Part shown: positions 1-11,879 of the stretch, piece after piece
How positions within the stretch are numbered: the stretch's first letter is position 1
How the letters are laid out: each line of letters begins with the position of its first letter
Source: Caprella mutica
Taxonomy: Eukaryota > Arthropoda > Malacostraca > Amphipoda > Caprellidae
Assembly: GCA_947561585.1 (NCBI GenBank)
Contig: CANNZV010000121.1
Coordinates: 124,001-188,000, forward strand
Reading direction: 5' to 3'
DNA: 64,000 nt
Notes under the pieces: model-generated
Database searches by the model: none
What the model was told of the DNA's origin: nothing
Seen by the model: the letters and a program-made list of their open reading frames with translations, nothing else
Translations under genes and position numbers: made by a program

Positions 1-240
1 AACGTTTTTATAATTAGTATGCTTGGTAATTAGTGATTATTTGATACAGAGGTACTTTGAAGTACACTTTAATTACATCAATTTGATGTGTAATTTGTTT
101 ACAAACTCAATGGATTGAGATTAAGGATTAATTATAATTTTGATATGTGATTGATTATCATAAGTAATTAGCAAATAATTATTTATTAACTGGGTTAACT
201 ATGATTTAAAATGTAGAATAGGACAAAAAACGAAAATCCA
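1..240. other. Unassigned AT-rich DNA
   Basis: AT-rich sequence with no open frame, tandem repeat or element end that I recognise. Confidence 0.5.
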
Positions 241-244
241 TTAT

Positions 245-410
245 TACAATCACACTAGTGTACTTGCCCATTAAGAATAACGTATTCTCAATAGTTGAAA
301 CTAGTGTAATTGCCCGTTAAGATTAACGTGTTCTAAATAGTTTTAGACACATTTTGGTCCGTGCCCACAGATTTAGCTAAAGAGGTTGTAACGAGTTCAT
401 TTAAGGTTAT
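245..410 (-). repeat. Dispersed repeat R1 (copy d) with two linked minisatellite units
   Basis: Read on the minus strand, 345-400 matches the R1 core found near 11.3, 20.5 and 59.4 kb (TTAGCTAAATCTG, then GGACCA, then a TGTGT run). It is followed by about two units containing AACGTGTTCT and GGGCAATTACACTAGT, related to the 55-bp array at 20571-20935. Copies b and c have the same order (core, then array), so this looks like one element type with an internal minisatellite. Confidence 0.55.
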
Positions 411-672
411 TAACTTGCACGGTAAATTGCATTATATTTTGCATTCAATAATTTAATGCAAATTGAAGGAATGAATTATTTTGTTTGCATATTAAAGGAT
501 ACAAATTAATCCTCATGTCATTTATATATTTACACTATAGTTTCGAAATATCCAGTTAGTTGAACATTCATTGTATTTTATTTAACTTTGAGATTGAACG
601 ATCATCTAATACTTAATTAGTATTGTCTATTATTTATTTGAATGGAGGAATATACGCAAATTATAATCTAAG

Positions 673-890
673 AGGGTGAGTTACGAGTTATCGACCGATT
701 ACGCATTTTCGATAAAAGAAAAACTATATAATTTAAATAAAAAAATTAACACGTTATTTTAATTCGTATCCATGATACCTGTAGACATCATGGATACGAA
801 TAAAAATAAAGTGTTCAACTGTTACATTTTATAGTTTATTTTCATATGTTTGAAAATGTAGAACTGTTCTAAAACTCGGAACTTACTTTA
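673..890. mobile_element. Palindromic MITE, GGGTAAGTTC family (diverged copy)
   Basis: The left arm GGGTGAGTTACGAGTTATCG and a right arm ending in AAAACTCGGAACTTAC are inverted copies of each other. The centre is an internal palindrome around TATCCATGATACC...CATCATGGATA. It is non-coding and could fold into one long hairpin. Other copies share the arms and centre. Confidence 0.7.
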
Positions 891-1710
891 CATATTTAAT
901 AAAAAAATGTTTATTTTATCCATTAATAGATAAATAATAGAGTCATTATCTGTTAATTATAACTCAATTAATTCTATTTAAAAGACCTCATTTAAATGAT
1001 AATTAATTGAGTGATGTACTGATATATGCTGAGTCACTGCCAAGATATTTATTCAACGTGTAGATTATAGTAACTATACGTTATTAGTGTATAATGTATA
1101 TAATTATATAGCATATATAGATGATAATGAAGCTATTAATGTATAGAATAATTAAGGGTAAAAAATGTACAGGGTGGTGCAAAAGTAAGTGCCAGTAAAT
1201 AATTTATCTTAAATTCGTAGCTTTAGATGATATTAAGTCAGTGGCATCAAATTTGTAGCTAATGCTGCAAATGATTTGTATCTTCGATGATTCAATGCAA
1301 TTTATATATATAAACAGTATGTATGTTTTATTATACATTTTTCCTTTACCTAAATCTACTTTTGGACCATAATGTATAATATAATTCTATACAGTGTATG
1401 GAAAATATAGAACAAGCATTTAAATCGTGAAGTGTATATGCGTATATTAAATAGATTTAGCAGACATTTTCAGTATAAATGTATATGGTAATTGTTATTT
1501 ATTTATTGCATTTAAATGCATCATACCATCACACTGACTATACCGCAATGCATACCTATGCTAGCTCTATAACCGCCTCTGTGTGTTTTACACAGGGTTA
1601 CACTAGGTAGCTATCCACTGCGATATTGGGTTACATTTAACCCTATCTAGAGCGGTGGGTTACACCAGAACATATCGTGTGTGCGCTCTATGAAACTGTA
1701 ATGGATATTG
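891..1710. other. Unassigned AT-rich DNA with a lone mariner-like end
   Basis: No gene seen. At 1168-1193 the sequence TACAGGGTGGTGCAAAAGTA resembles a mariner terminal repeat, but I see no partner end nearby. A somewhat GC-richer stretch at 1545-1700 has no recognisable coding content. Confidence 0.4.
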
Positions 1711-1830
1711 TGGAGTAAATTCTGAATTATCGCACAGTTCCACGTTTTCGATCATGTGAGGAAAGGAAATAGAATATTCTTTATTTCACTTATAGTTTAA
1801 TTGGTATATAATGGATAGCAGTAAAATAAA
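1711..1830. mobile_element. Half copy of the GGGTAAGTTC MITE
   Basis: The left arm (GGAGTAAATTCTGAATTATC, then CAGTTCCACGTTTTCGATCA) and part of the centre (TTGGTATATAATGGATA) are present. No right arm is visible. Confidence 0.5.
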
Positions 1831-2244
1831 AATTTAATAAATATTATTATATATTCCTACATTTTCATAATAAAGTTCTGTAATATACAATTTATAAATT
1901 AGTTATATAATTAATAATCAACTGTATATATAATGAGGTTTTATAATTTCCTATAAGGAGGATTTCATGAATTCCTATTTTTCTCTATGCTAGATGGCCA
2001 GGGTTCGATACCTCATGGTGAGGCAATTTAATTCACATTTGTAATGTTATTTTTATTGTTCATGTCTTTGAATTCTCACTCTGAGGTGTTTATTTTAAAC
2101 AATATTTCCTTTTGTTGTAAGTACTTCATATACACATAATATCTGCCTCGCAAGTGTTGAAGGGAGTGTACAGCTGTTTGGAAAATTAATTATGATAAAG
2201 ATTGAAGTCATTGAACCATTATCATCATTGGAATAATAATAATA
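1831..2244. other. Unassigned AT-rich DNA
   Basis: No gene or repeat recognised. Confidence 0.4.
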
Positions 2245-2566
2245 AAACCATTATTACCAAAGGAAGAGACTATTTAAACTATTATTACCAAAGGAGGAGA
2301 CTATTTAAACTATTATTACCAAAGGAAGAGACTATTTAAACCATTATTACCAAAGGAGGAGACTATTTAAACCATTATTACCAAAGGAGGAGACTATTTA
2401 AATTATTATTACCAAAGGAAGAGACTATTTAAACCATTATTACCAAAGGAGGAGACTATTTAAACCATTATTACCAAAGGAGGAGACTATTTAAACTATT
2501 ATTACCAAAGGAAGAGACTATTTAAACCATTATTACCAAAGGAGGAGACTATTTAAACCATTATTT
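2245..2566. repeat. Minisatellite, 31-bp unit
   Basis: About ten tandem units of ACCATTATTACCAAAGGAGG followed by AGACTATTTAA. Units differ at single sites (GGAAGAG versus GGAGGAG; ACC versus ACT), so variants are interspersed rather than graded. Confidence 0.9.
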
Positions 2567-2813
2567 CTAAAATAAAATTTATTCAAGTTTACAAATAAGT
2601 TAGTCACTCCTTTATACTGTATATGATACACTATATAATGCATCTCCGTTCTTCGCATATGACAGAGTATGCTGAAACAGGTGCATCGGTTGCAGTTGAT
2701 AATTAAGTAAGAACTGGTATGTTTGAATGAGAAGATTCAATTATTTGATAAGATAAGAAATGAAAGAACATTTTTGTGTCTTAATAATTGATAGGGGTAG
2801 AGATAAAATTAAA

Positions 2814-3634
2814 TGATGAGTTTATTAAGAAAGAGGAGTTGGGAGGAGCTATAGTGAATTGATGAGTAAATTAAGAAAGAGGAGTTGGGAGGAGCTATAG
2901 TGAATTGATGAGTAAATTAAGAAAGAGGAGTTGGGAGGAGCTATAGTGAATTGATGAGTAAATTAAGAAAGAGGAGTTGGGAGGAGCTATAGTGAATTGA
3001 TGAGTAAATTAAGAAAGAGGAGTTGGGAGGAGCTATAGTGAATTGATGAGTAAATTAAGAAAGAGGAGTTGGGAGGAGCTATAGTGAATTGATGAGTAAA
3101 TTATGAAAGAGGAGTTGGAAGGAGCTATAGTGAATTGATGAGTAAATTAAGAAAGAGGAGTTGGGAGGAGCTATAGTGAATTGATGAGTAAATTAAGAAA
3201 GAGGAGTTGGGAGGAGCTATAGTGAATTGATGAGTAAATTAAGAAAGAGGAGTTGGGAGGAGCTATAGTGAATTGATGAGTAAATTAAGAAAGAGGAGTT
3301 GGGAGGAGCTATAGTGAATTGATGAGTAAATTATGAAAGAGGAGTTGGAAGGAGCTATAGTGAATTGATGAGTAAATTAAGAAAAAGGAGCTGAGAGGAG
3401 CTATAGTGAATTGATTAGTAAATTAAGAAAAAGGAGCTGGGAGGAGCTATAGTGAATTGATGAGTAAATTAAGAAAAAGGAGCTGGGAGGAGCTATAGTG
3501 AATTGATGAGTAAATTAAGAAAAAGGAGCTGGGAGGAGCTATAGTGAATTGATGAGTAAATTAAGAAAGAGGAGTTGGGAGGAGCTATAGTGAATTGATG
3601 AGTAAATTAAGAAAGAGGAGTTGGGAGGAGCTAT
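2814..3634. repeat. Minisatellite, 46-bp unit
   Basis: About 18 tandem units containing AAGAAAGAGGAGTTGGGAGG, AGCTATAGTGAATTGATGAG and TAAATT. A subset in the 3370-3540 part has AAAAAGGAGCTGGGAGG, a block of neighbouring variants typical of local amplification. Confidence 0.92.
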
Positions 3635-4870
3635 TCATCTTGACTTTACTTATTATTTACTAATATAATGACAAATAGTCAGTACAAGTACATGAAATTC
3701 AATCACGCACTTATGTCCTTTATTTGTGACTATTTTTACGAACATATTTCTTTTATAGTGACTTAATGTAAAAATATACACCATTAATTTTTTGGAGATA
3801 ATACATAGTCACCCTATATACTAATAGACAGTGTGTATTTATTTGTATGTTGGTTGGTGGCAAGAAAAATGTCACGCCTTAACATTTAAGTAACATTTAA
3901 TTTACAAAACACAATTTGAGAAATTATATCTAAAAAGTTCAGAATATTTTAAGAAATAATTCTTTACCACATCGTCATTTTAAACGGGTAATACACACAG
4001 AAAAATAAAAATATGAATAACAAAAAAAATCAGAGTAAATAATTAGGACATTTAAAGAAAAAAGTCCGGTTGACAAAATAAAATACATATAATTTAAAAA
4101 TATATATGATCCGTAAATTTTGACAGGTAACTACTAGTTCCTAATTAACCAGCTAGCAAGCAATTAAATGACACCTGTGGCACACCTGTACCAATAAGCT
4201 GTAGGCAGTTTATAAGCTATTGAGTACAAGACAGGTACCATCAGTCAATGAGTTAACGATACCTTTATTGTGTTCATAATTATAACTTCATATAGCGTGT
4301 TTCATTTGAATATTTCTTAAACGTGAATTAGGGTTCTTGAACAGTATTTTTTAATCATACATAATAAAAACAAAATTGAAAACTATATAAAAAAAACATT
4401 ACTGTACTTAGTTTTATACATCCCATTTGATGGTTTCTCGATAATGAGTTACAGACTACAATAGAGTATTCAGCCCAAACAAATAGTCGTAACTGTCAGT
4501 GAAATGACAGTCGATCGATTTAGCATCAATAACGTTATTTATATCGTCTGAAAGTTGGCAGCTAGCCATTGTTAAAAGAGGCACGTATTAACTAAGTAAA
4601 TAGGGGTAAGTAAGGTCACAGCTATGGTTACGAACTTACAATGGATTATTAAACTGTGAAGAAAACCAGCAAAGCTCTTAAAGGCACCCTCCACTCTAAA
4701 TCAAACCTTCTCTAGAAATGCTTTCGTTTTAAATTTGTAGAGCTAATATTATCAGTTAACAGAAAAGAAATAGATCAAGTATTCGCTTCGTAATTAATTA
4801 TATAAGATGCACACTCAACCTTCACTGTCGGACATTAAGGAACGAAGTAGTGAAAATGAAAAAAATGAAC
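3635..4870. other. Unassigned AT-rich DNA
   Basis: Low-complexity AT-rich sequence. No gene or repeat identified. The last 200 bases are the downstream flank of the minus-strand tRNA gene. Confidence 0.4.
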
Positions 4871-4942
4871 TTCCCATGCCGGGAATCGAACCCGGGCCTC
4901 CTGGGTGAAAGCCAGGTATCCTAGCCACTAGACCACATGGGA
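4871..4942 (-). tRNA. tRNA-Glu (anticodon TTC)
   Basis: Read on the minus strand this is a complete 72-nt tRNA. The acceptor stem TCCCATG pairs perfectly with CATGGGA, followed by discriminator A. The D-arm region contains GGTCTAGTGGCTAGGAT. The anticodon arm is CCTGG-CTTTCAC-CCAGG, giving anticodon TTC, which reads GAA/GAG. The T arm contains GGTTCGAATCC. It matches the classical animal nuclear tRNA-Glu, carries the internal A and B box sequences for RNA polymerase III, and has no encoded CCA. Nothing suggests a pseudogene or an intron. Confidence 0.96.
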
Positions 4943-5477
4943 GATACCAGACAGAACACTATGTGCTATTTTAAATCACTAATGAAAATAATTTCGGGGA
5001 AATAAAAATGTATACTTTAACTAAAGGACTCAACAGATAATAAACTATCACATATCTAGGTTTGATAATATTGATGTGTATAAATTTGTCACGTTGAAAG
5101 TGAAAAAACGTTTATACTTTCATATTGAAAAAAAAACGTTGGAAAAAATTGAGAAACGTTAAGCAATAATTTACCAAATAATAAATTTCATTATTTTAGT
5201 TTTGAATATATATTTTTAGTTGAAAATGTTTTTTTTAACGAAAAAGTTGAAATAGAAAGAATGCTCATTATACAGTTAATTATTATTTAGTTCAGACATA
5301 CGTGAGTCAGGTCTTTTAAAGGTCAAAGTAAATCACCTCCCAAAACAAAAAGTTAGGTCATTAATTACTGAGAATAAAAACAATGTGGACCATTCCTAAA
5401 AGTTAGACAATTGATTCCAAGAACTGGAATTGGAACACCTCTAGATACAGGAAAAAGTTACCAGAAAAGTTTCGGTA
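4943..5477. other. Unassigned AT-rich DNA upstream of tRNA-Glu
   Basis: No gene or repeat seen; AT-rich with several A and T runs. Confidence 0.4.
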
Positions 5478-5580
5478 GAATAGGACAAGTTCCAAGTTAT
5501 CGGACAGTTCCACTTTTTTGATCACATAAAAAATCTATAGAATTATAATTAAACTTGTAATTTTAATTGGTATCCGTATA
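5478..5580. mobile_element. Partial GGGTAAGTTC MITE
   Basis: The left arm (AAGTTCCAAGTTATCGGACA, then GTTCCACTTTTTTGATCACA) and half of the centre (TTTTAATTGGTATCC) are present. The right arm is missing; a large minisatellite begins about 50 bp further on. Confidence 0.55.
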
Positions 5581-5628
5581 ACTGCAGAATTTTATAGTAT
5601 AGGGTATATTTTCGTATATTGAGTTAGA

Positions 5629-7205
5629 AAATTATACAGCCAGTACATTATACAGCCAATACACTATACAGATAGTACATTATACAGCTAATACACTATA
5701 CAGATAGTACATTATACAGCCAATACACTATACAGATAGTACATTATACAGCCAATACACTATACAGATAGTACATTATACAGCCAATACACTATACAGA
5801 TAGTACATTATACAGCCAATACACTATACAGATAGTACATTATACAGCAAATACACTATACAGATAGTACATTATACAGCAAATACACTATACAGATAGT
5901 ACATTATACAGCTAATACACTATACAGATAGTACATTATACAGCCAATACACTATACAGATAGTACATTATACAGCCAATACACTATACAGATAGTACAT
6001 TATACAGCCAATACACTATACAGATAGTACATTATACAGCCAATACACTATACAGATAGTACATTATACAGCAAATACACTATACAGATAGTACATTATA
6101 CAGCAAATACACTATACAGATAGTACATTATACAGCCAATACACTATACAGATAGTACATTGTACAGCCAATACACTATACAGATAGTACATTATACAGC
6201 TAATACACTATACAGATAGTACATTTTACAGCTAATACACTATACAGATAGTACATTATACAGCCAATACACTATACAGATAGTACATTATACAGCCAAT
6301 ACACTATACAGATAGTACATTGTACAGCCAATGTACATTGTACAGCCAATACACTATACAGATAGTACATTATACAGCCAATACACTATACAGATAGTAC
6401 ATTGTACAGCCAATACACTATACAGATAGTACATTATACAGCCAATACACTATACAGATAGTACATTGTACAGCCAATACACTATACAGATAGTACATTA
6501 TACAGCCAATACACTATACATTATACAGCCAATACCTAGTACATTATACAGCCAATACACTATACAGATAGTACATTATACAGCCAATACACTATACAGA
6601 TAGTACATTGTACAGCCAATACACTATACAGATAGTACATTGTACAGCCAATACACTATACAGATAGTACATTGTACAGCCAATACACTATACAGATAGT
6701 ACATTATACAGCTAATACACTATACAGATAGTACATTATACAGCAAATACACTATACAGATAGTACATTATACAGCCAATACACTATACAGATAGTACAT
6801 TGTACAGCCAATACACTATACAGATAGTACATTATACAGCCAATACACTATACAGATAGTACATTGTACAGCCAATACACTATACAGATAGTACATTATA
6901 CAGCTAATACACTATACAGATAGTACATTTTACAGCTAATACACTATACAGATAGTACATTATACAGCCAATACACTATACAGATAGTACATTATACAGC
7001 CAATACACTATACAGATAGTACATTATACAGCCAATACACTATACAGATAGTACATTATACAGCCAATACACTATACAGATAGTACATTATATAGCCAAT
7101 ACACTATACAGATAGTACATTATATAGCCAATACACTACATCCAGAACATTATATACAGCCAGTACATTATAGCCAGTACATTATATAGCCAGTACACAC
7201 TAAAG
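5629..7205. repeat. Minisatellite, 32-bp unit, about 49 copies
   Basis: Tandem units of ACAGATAGTACATTATACAG followed by CCAATACACTAT. Single-base variants (TTGTAC, TTTTAC, GCAAAT, GCTAAT) are mixed through the array. The 3' edge decays into shorter units of GCCAGTACATTATA. Each unit contains two related TACA(N)TATACAG halves, suggesting origin from a shorter repeat. Confidence 0.93.
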
Positions 7206-7799
7206 CCAGTACATTAAATAGCGAGTATTGCAGTAAATAGGTATTGTAATTATTTAGAACAACCAAATGGTTTTAGAGGCTTATGCTACAATGAAGTAAG
7301 AAAAGTATACTTTGAAAATTCAGTTCGATAAACTGTAGTAGAAATCTTTTAACAACGAATGCGACTTTACGAATGAACTGTCACGCACATTCGTAAAAAA
7401 CTTTGACATGATTGATATGAAAAGCGAAAAAAGTTAAAATGTTGATTTAATTTGAAATTGTTTTATTAGTTATTATTTTATAAAAAAAACTCGTGTAAAA
7501 CAATCCTCGACCTTTATAGAAAATGATGTTTTTTTGTAGCATTACATTTTGTTTTGAACATAATGTGTTACATATAAATTGATGCAAGAAAGCTACTCGG
7601 TGCTGGAGCTCAGCAAAGGCTGTTAACATGAATAAATGAATGGTGAAGGCATTACCAAGGCCTGAATAACTTCCTAATTTACCAATAATCTATTGCTATC
7701 TAATATTTAAACACTGGAGACTTATAGCCAATAATGCAATAGCAGTTGGAACGGAGAAAGGAATTCACACACTGGGAATAGGATATTCACCAATAGTGT
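7206..7799. other. Unassigned AT-rich DNA
   Basis: No convincing gene. A 60-residue open frame on the minus strand has no recognisable features. Confidence 0.35.
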
Positions 7800-8240
7800 A
7801 TTGGAGAATAGTTGATTCTCGATTAGACTTAATTCTCGAATACGAATATTTATAATTCACATTTACCCTGTTACAGAATATTTAATTTCCGAATATTTGA
7901 TGTAGCTACCAAAATTTAATTCACAAATATTTTTTATCCCTGAACATTTGAATCCGTAATATTCTATTCCTGAATATTGATTTTTATTTATTTTCCAAAT
8001 AATTATATAATATTTAATTTCAGAATATTTTATTACCTGAATATTGATTCCCGAATATTTAACTCTCACATGCTTATTACTAAATATTTCATTCCAATAT
8101 ATTTACTTTCAGAATATTGATTCCCTAATATTTAATTCACAAATAACTACTCTATTCATGAATATTTAATTCCCAATTACTTGATTCACATAAGATATTC
8201 GATTCCAGAAACTTCAATTCACGGAATATTCCATTCGTAA
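7800..8240. repeat. Degenerate GAATATT-rich tandem repeat
   Basis: The motif GAATATT (often TTCCCGAATATTTAATTC) recurs at irregular 20-35-bp spacing through the segment. It looks like an old, diverged minisatellite; exact unit limits cannot be set by eye. Confidence 0.55.
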
Positions 8241-8470
8241 GTAATTGACTACTTTATCGTCCAAGAAAGTATCGGTACCATCAAGCTGATATTTTCCCGA
8301 ATTATTTCTTATATATATTTCAAATAATTAATATAAAGAAACACATTAACTGCATCAAAATGAAGGGTAGTGCTACAATTACCAGATAACAATTAAATAA
8401 GGATGAAAATGGAATTGGTTGTTATTATATAAAAAAAATGACCATTAAAATAAATTCATTTTTAAAAGAA

Positions 8471-8513
8471 CAGAAAGATACCTGCAAGTATCATGGATAC
8501 CAATTAAAATACC
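8471..8513. mobile_element. Centre fragment of the GGGTAAGTTC MITE
   Basis: Contains ATACCTGCAAGTATCATGGA followed by TACCAATTAAAAT, the conserved central palindrome of the family, without either terminal arm. Confidence 0.45.
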
Positions 8514-8867
8514 AGTTAAATTATTAATATCCTCTACACAATAAAAATAATTTAACATTATGATTTAATATTTTAAATAATAATTGTATGAATTTTGATC
8601 AGATATTTAATTCACATTAGGTACTTTAACCCTAGCTACTCGTATGCACTATTTAATAATGTATATCCCCTGGGCATCACAAGTGGATATACAGCGAATG
8701 TTTCTGATTTTAATATGAAATATTGTTTGGTTTGTGACATTTGAGAGTAAAAAGAGTCATTCCACTGATTAACTAAATAGTTACACTAGCCATCACGCGA
8801 ACAGAGAAATATATAGGAGATGGTAAAGTTCATATCAATACTTTAGGCGATAGTGAATTGTGCAGGC

Positions 8868-9065
8868 AGGGTGAGTTACGTGTTATTGAACAGTTTCACA
8901 TTTTCGATCATGAGAAGAATCTTCTAAGTAAATAATTAATATTTAACTTCATATAATATATAATAAATCAATATCATTTATGCTCAACTTAATAAAATTA
9001 TTGATTTCTTATATATTTTAAGTGATTGAAAATTTGGAACCGTCCGATAATTCGAAACTTACCCT
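8868..9065. mobile_element. Palindromic MITE, GGGTAAGTTC family
   Basis: The left end GGGTGAGTTACGTGTTATTG and right end CCGATAATTCGAAACTTACC form inverted arms that also include CACATTTTCGATCAT and its diverged partner. Non-coding. Confidence 0.7.
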
Positions 9066-9798
9066 ATGCAGCGTTGAATGGAGTAAATGTTATTTACTCT
9101 AATAATGAATTGTAAATGAAGTATGCAAATATTTTATCCAATATATAATGTTAAATACTATACATAGTAAAATAGTTTACATTTGTTCAGTTATGCATTG
9201 ATTTTATACACTGTGTTGCCTCGTGATTTATGTATTATGATTATTAATTCACAACATAAATTAAGTATTGTGAATTATTTATTATTATTATTAACCAACA
9301 GCAAAAAGTTTAAATCAATTCATTCTATTATTTATATCGTGTCGATAGCGTTCTACTAATTTTATATACATAATTGTAAATATAGTTTGTATTGAATAAT
9401 AATTGTTTTTATATATAAATGAGGTAATTATTAATTACAGTAATGAGCTATCGAATAACGTATGTATTATCTAAATTTAATATTAGTTATATGATCCTAA
9501 AATAAATAGTAGTGTGTATAAACTGTAAAAATATATAAAAGTTATATAAGTAGTTTAAAAAAAACCATTAATAGTAGTATGCAACTTATTAACAAATTTT
9601 AATGTTATTTTTTATAATAATTATTAATATAATTTCAGCATAAAACTGAAGAAATTAAAATGGAATATTGTTAATATAATAAATTCTTTCAAATAATGGG
9701 TTCAGTATTTTGTGGCACACAGTATGGAGACAATTTGAAGCCTATGGCGAAGATGAACTTGAAACTAATTATATAATTTCATTCTTTAGCTTGTGACA
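9066..9798. other. Unassigned AT-rich DNA
   Basis: Very AT-rich; no gene or repeat identified. Confidence 0.4.
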
Positions 9799-10052
9799 AG
9801 GGTAAGTTCTTAATTAACGATCAGGTCCACATTTTCGGACACGTAAGAAAAATTATATAATAATTATTATTTCAGTTTTATTTTATTTATTAATTATTTA
9901 TTTTATTTTTATATTTTATCACATTTATTTTATTTTTATCTATGATATACCTGCAGGTATCATGAATAACAACTAAAATAAAAAAATTATTATTTAATTT
10001 TTTCTTACGTGTCCGAAAATGTGGACCTGATCGTTAATTAAGAACTTACCCT
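9799..10052. mobile_element. Palindromic MITE, GGGTAAGTTC family (youngest copy)
   Basis: This is the best preserved copy. The first and last about 54 bp are a perfect inverted repeat, beginning AGGGTAAGTTCTTAATTAAC and ending with its complement. The centre contains GATATACCTGCAGGTATCAT. The whole 254 bp can form one hairpin. In the family, ends usually read TA-GGGTAAG...CTTACCC-TA, suggesting a TA target duplication as in Tc1/mariner-type elements (inference). There is no coding capacity, so it would need a transposase supplied in trans. Confidence 0.85.
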
Positions 10053-10952
10053 ACTGTTATTATTTGTTTTACTAGTCATGATATTTATTTCAAAAATATT
10101 ATTTTAAAATATACATCGACCTATCATTTTTCATAATTTTTGGGGAAGTTAGTTTTATCGGTTATTAAGTTAATGAAATAATTAGTTCAAATAAAGTAAA
10201 CATGCAAACCACATTCAACTTAACAAAGGGTAATTAATTATTTACCTGTCTCGACGGTGAATTCCCCTAAAAATAAACAAAAATAAATTAAAACCATAAA
10301 ATAAAATCACAATCAAATTAAAAGCCAAAAAAAAAACTGAAGCAAAAACTGAAGCAAAGAGTAAAACAATTCAATTTAAAATAACAAACCTAATGCTGTT
10401 ATCTTTCAATAAGGTATCGATACCCCTATTAGTAATAGTCTTAGAAAAAATAAATTATAATTGGGTCAGATTGACCCACACTGAATGAGGTTATTTAGTT
10501 GACTTCATAATTAAAATCCATTATTTATACATGATATACATTTCAAGAATTTAATTTCATTAAAATTAAATTTTTACATTATTTTATTTAATATTTTTTA
10601 TTTCATTATTTCATACAATTTTGGATTAATAAGTACATAGCAAAATATACTAATATATTCATTACGAATTAATTTAAAATTGAAAGGGGTACCGAAACTT
10701 TATAGGAAGAACTTATGGACACAAGCATTGATTTAAAAACAAAAACCGTGAAATTATTCTATTGGAATATTATCATATTAACAATTTAGTTTACTGAAAT
10801 AATTAATAACATTGAATCCTAAAAACATTCGAAGAGATACTTAATTTCAGGTTCAGTTTCAATTTCAAAATATCTTGCACCGTCAAACAACATAAAACTG
10901 TGCATCACACTTTAAATCAGAATACAAACAAACCATATTTAATTCCACTAAC
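10053..10952. other. Probable intron of the fucosyltransferase gene; no exon seen
   Basis: This lies downstream of the 10953 splice donor of the minus-strand gene. I searched for the next FucT exon here and on to position 1 and found none. Sequence is AT-rich and otherwise unassigned. Confidence 0.5.
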
Positions 10953-11131
10953 CTGAGTCCATTGACGAAAAACTTCTCCGTGATATAGTCACGACAGTTC
11001 GAATTTTCGAAAGCGAGGTAAAATTTGTAGTCTTTATTGAGCATGTCGAAGCACCTGTCCGAACTGGACCTGGGACATCGCATGGACCCACATGCGCCGT
11101 AAATGTCGACTGTGATGTACTTAGAGAGTTC
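10953..11131 (-). CDS. FucTA: Core alpha-1,3-fucosyltransferase, catalytic-domain exon
   Basis: A 179-nt internal exon continuing in phase 0 from the exon ending at 11880. Its acceptor reads TTTTTCCCACCAG and its donor CAG|GTTAGT at 10953, leaving phase 2. It encodes residues 318-376 of the predicted protein. It carries the diagnostic alpha-1,3-fucosyltransferase motif FENSNCRDYITEK (residues 358-370), which in glycosyltransferase family 10 forms part of the GDP-fucose site. It also has several cysteines (GACGS, RCP, RCF) typical of the FucTA group. In the family about another 120 residues should follow, containing the rest of the nucleotide-sugar domain; those exons are not in this window. 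Family assignment is firm. The choice of FucTA (core N-glycan) over other insect alpha-1,3-FucTs rests on the recognisable N-terminal exon. Confidence 0.9.
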
Positions 11132-11879
11132 CTGGTGGGAAAAAGTTAAACTAATTCAGTGGATTCACTAACCAAAATTTGAAAACAATTAATTAACTAA
11201 CCTTGTCGTTTTTTTTATACTAAATTTACATACTCTAGGCTATAATATTATTATAATAGTTAACTAAATTAATAACTTTATTTAAATATGAAGGCCTGGA
11301 CCAGAAGTGTGGATAGTTAAATTACACAAATAGTGATGACATGTGCTTGAATGTCTCCAACTCAACCTAACGATTACTAAAATGGTAAATAATCAATATT
11401 ATACCTGGATTTTACGGGAAATAACGGGAACTATTAAAAAAAACAGATGGTCAGAATTGGAGAATAAAAAAAACTCCATAATTATTGTTTTATATTATTT
11501 TCTATTCAGGAGTTAATTAAGAGGTTTTTTAGAGATAATTTTCCATGACAACCAAAATAGATTATTAATTGAAAATAACAAGCTGAAATTTAAGAATTTA
11601 GTAATAAACTGCAAATAGCCATTACAATTTTGTTTTATGTAATAAAGAACAAAGAACATACAGTTTCAAGGTAGAACTTACGAGGTTTATATTTACGTAG
11701 TTATTAATTGAGTCAATCATCAATATTGTTTCAAATCAGTTAGTACTCAGTAATCGTAATATAAAAAACAAATTATCGATCGGTTTCTCATCTTCGGTCA
11801 TCCAAGAAAAACGATATAATAATAATCACATAATTTTTATTAGATTTTTTGTTAACTTAGCCTAGTAAGAATAACTTAC
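11132..11879 (-). other. Fucosyltransferase intron (748 bp) containing dispersed repeat R1
   Basis: Bounded by donor AAA|GTAAGT at 11880/11879 and acceptor CACCAG|GAA at 11132/11131, both phase 0. It holds R1 copy a at 11204-11340 and otherwise AT-rich sequence. Confidence 0.85.
11204..11340 (+). repeat. Dispersed repeat R1 (copy a), without its minisatellite
   Basis: Shares ACTAAATTTAYATACTCTA, TATAATAT, then GGACCAGAAGTGTGGATAG and TTAAATTACACAAATA with copies at 20434-20570 and 59401-59496. Unlike those, it is not followed by the GGGCAAGTACACTAGTTACA tandem array. Confidence 0.65.

Noticed and set aside
1168..1193. A mariner element
   Set aside because: Only one possible terminal repeat is present; no partner end or transposase remnant was found.
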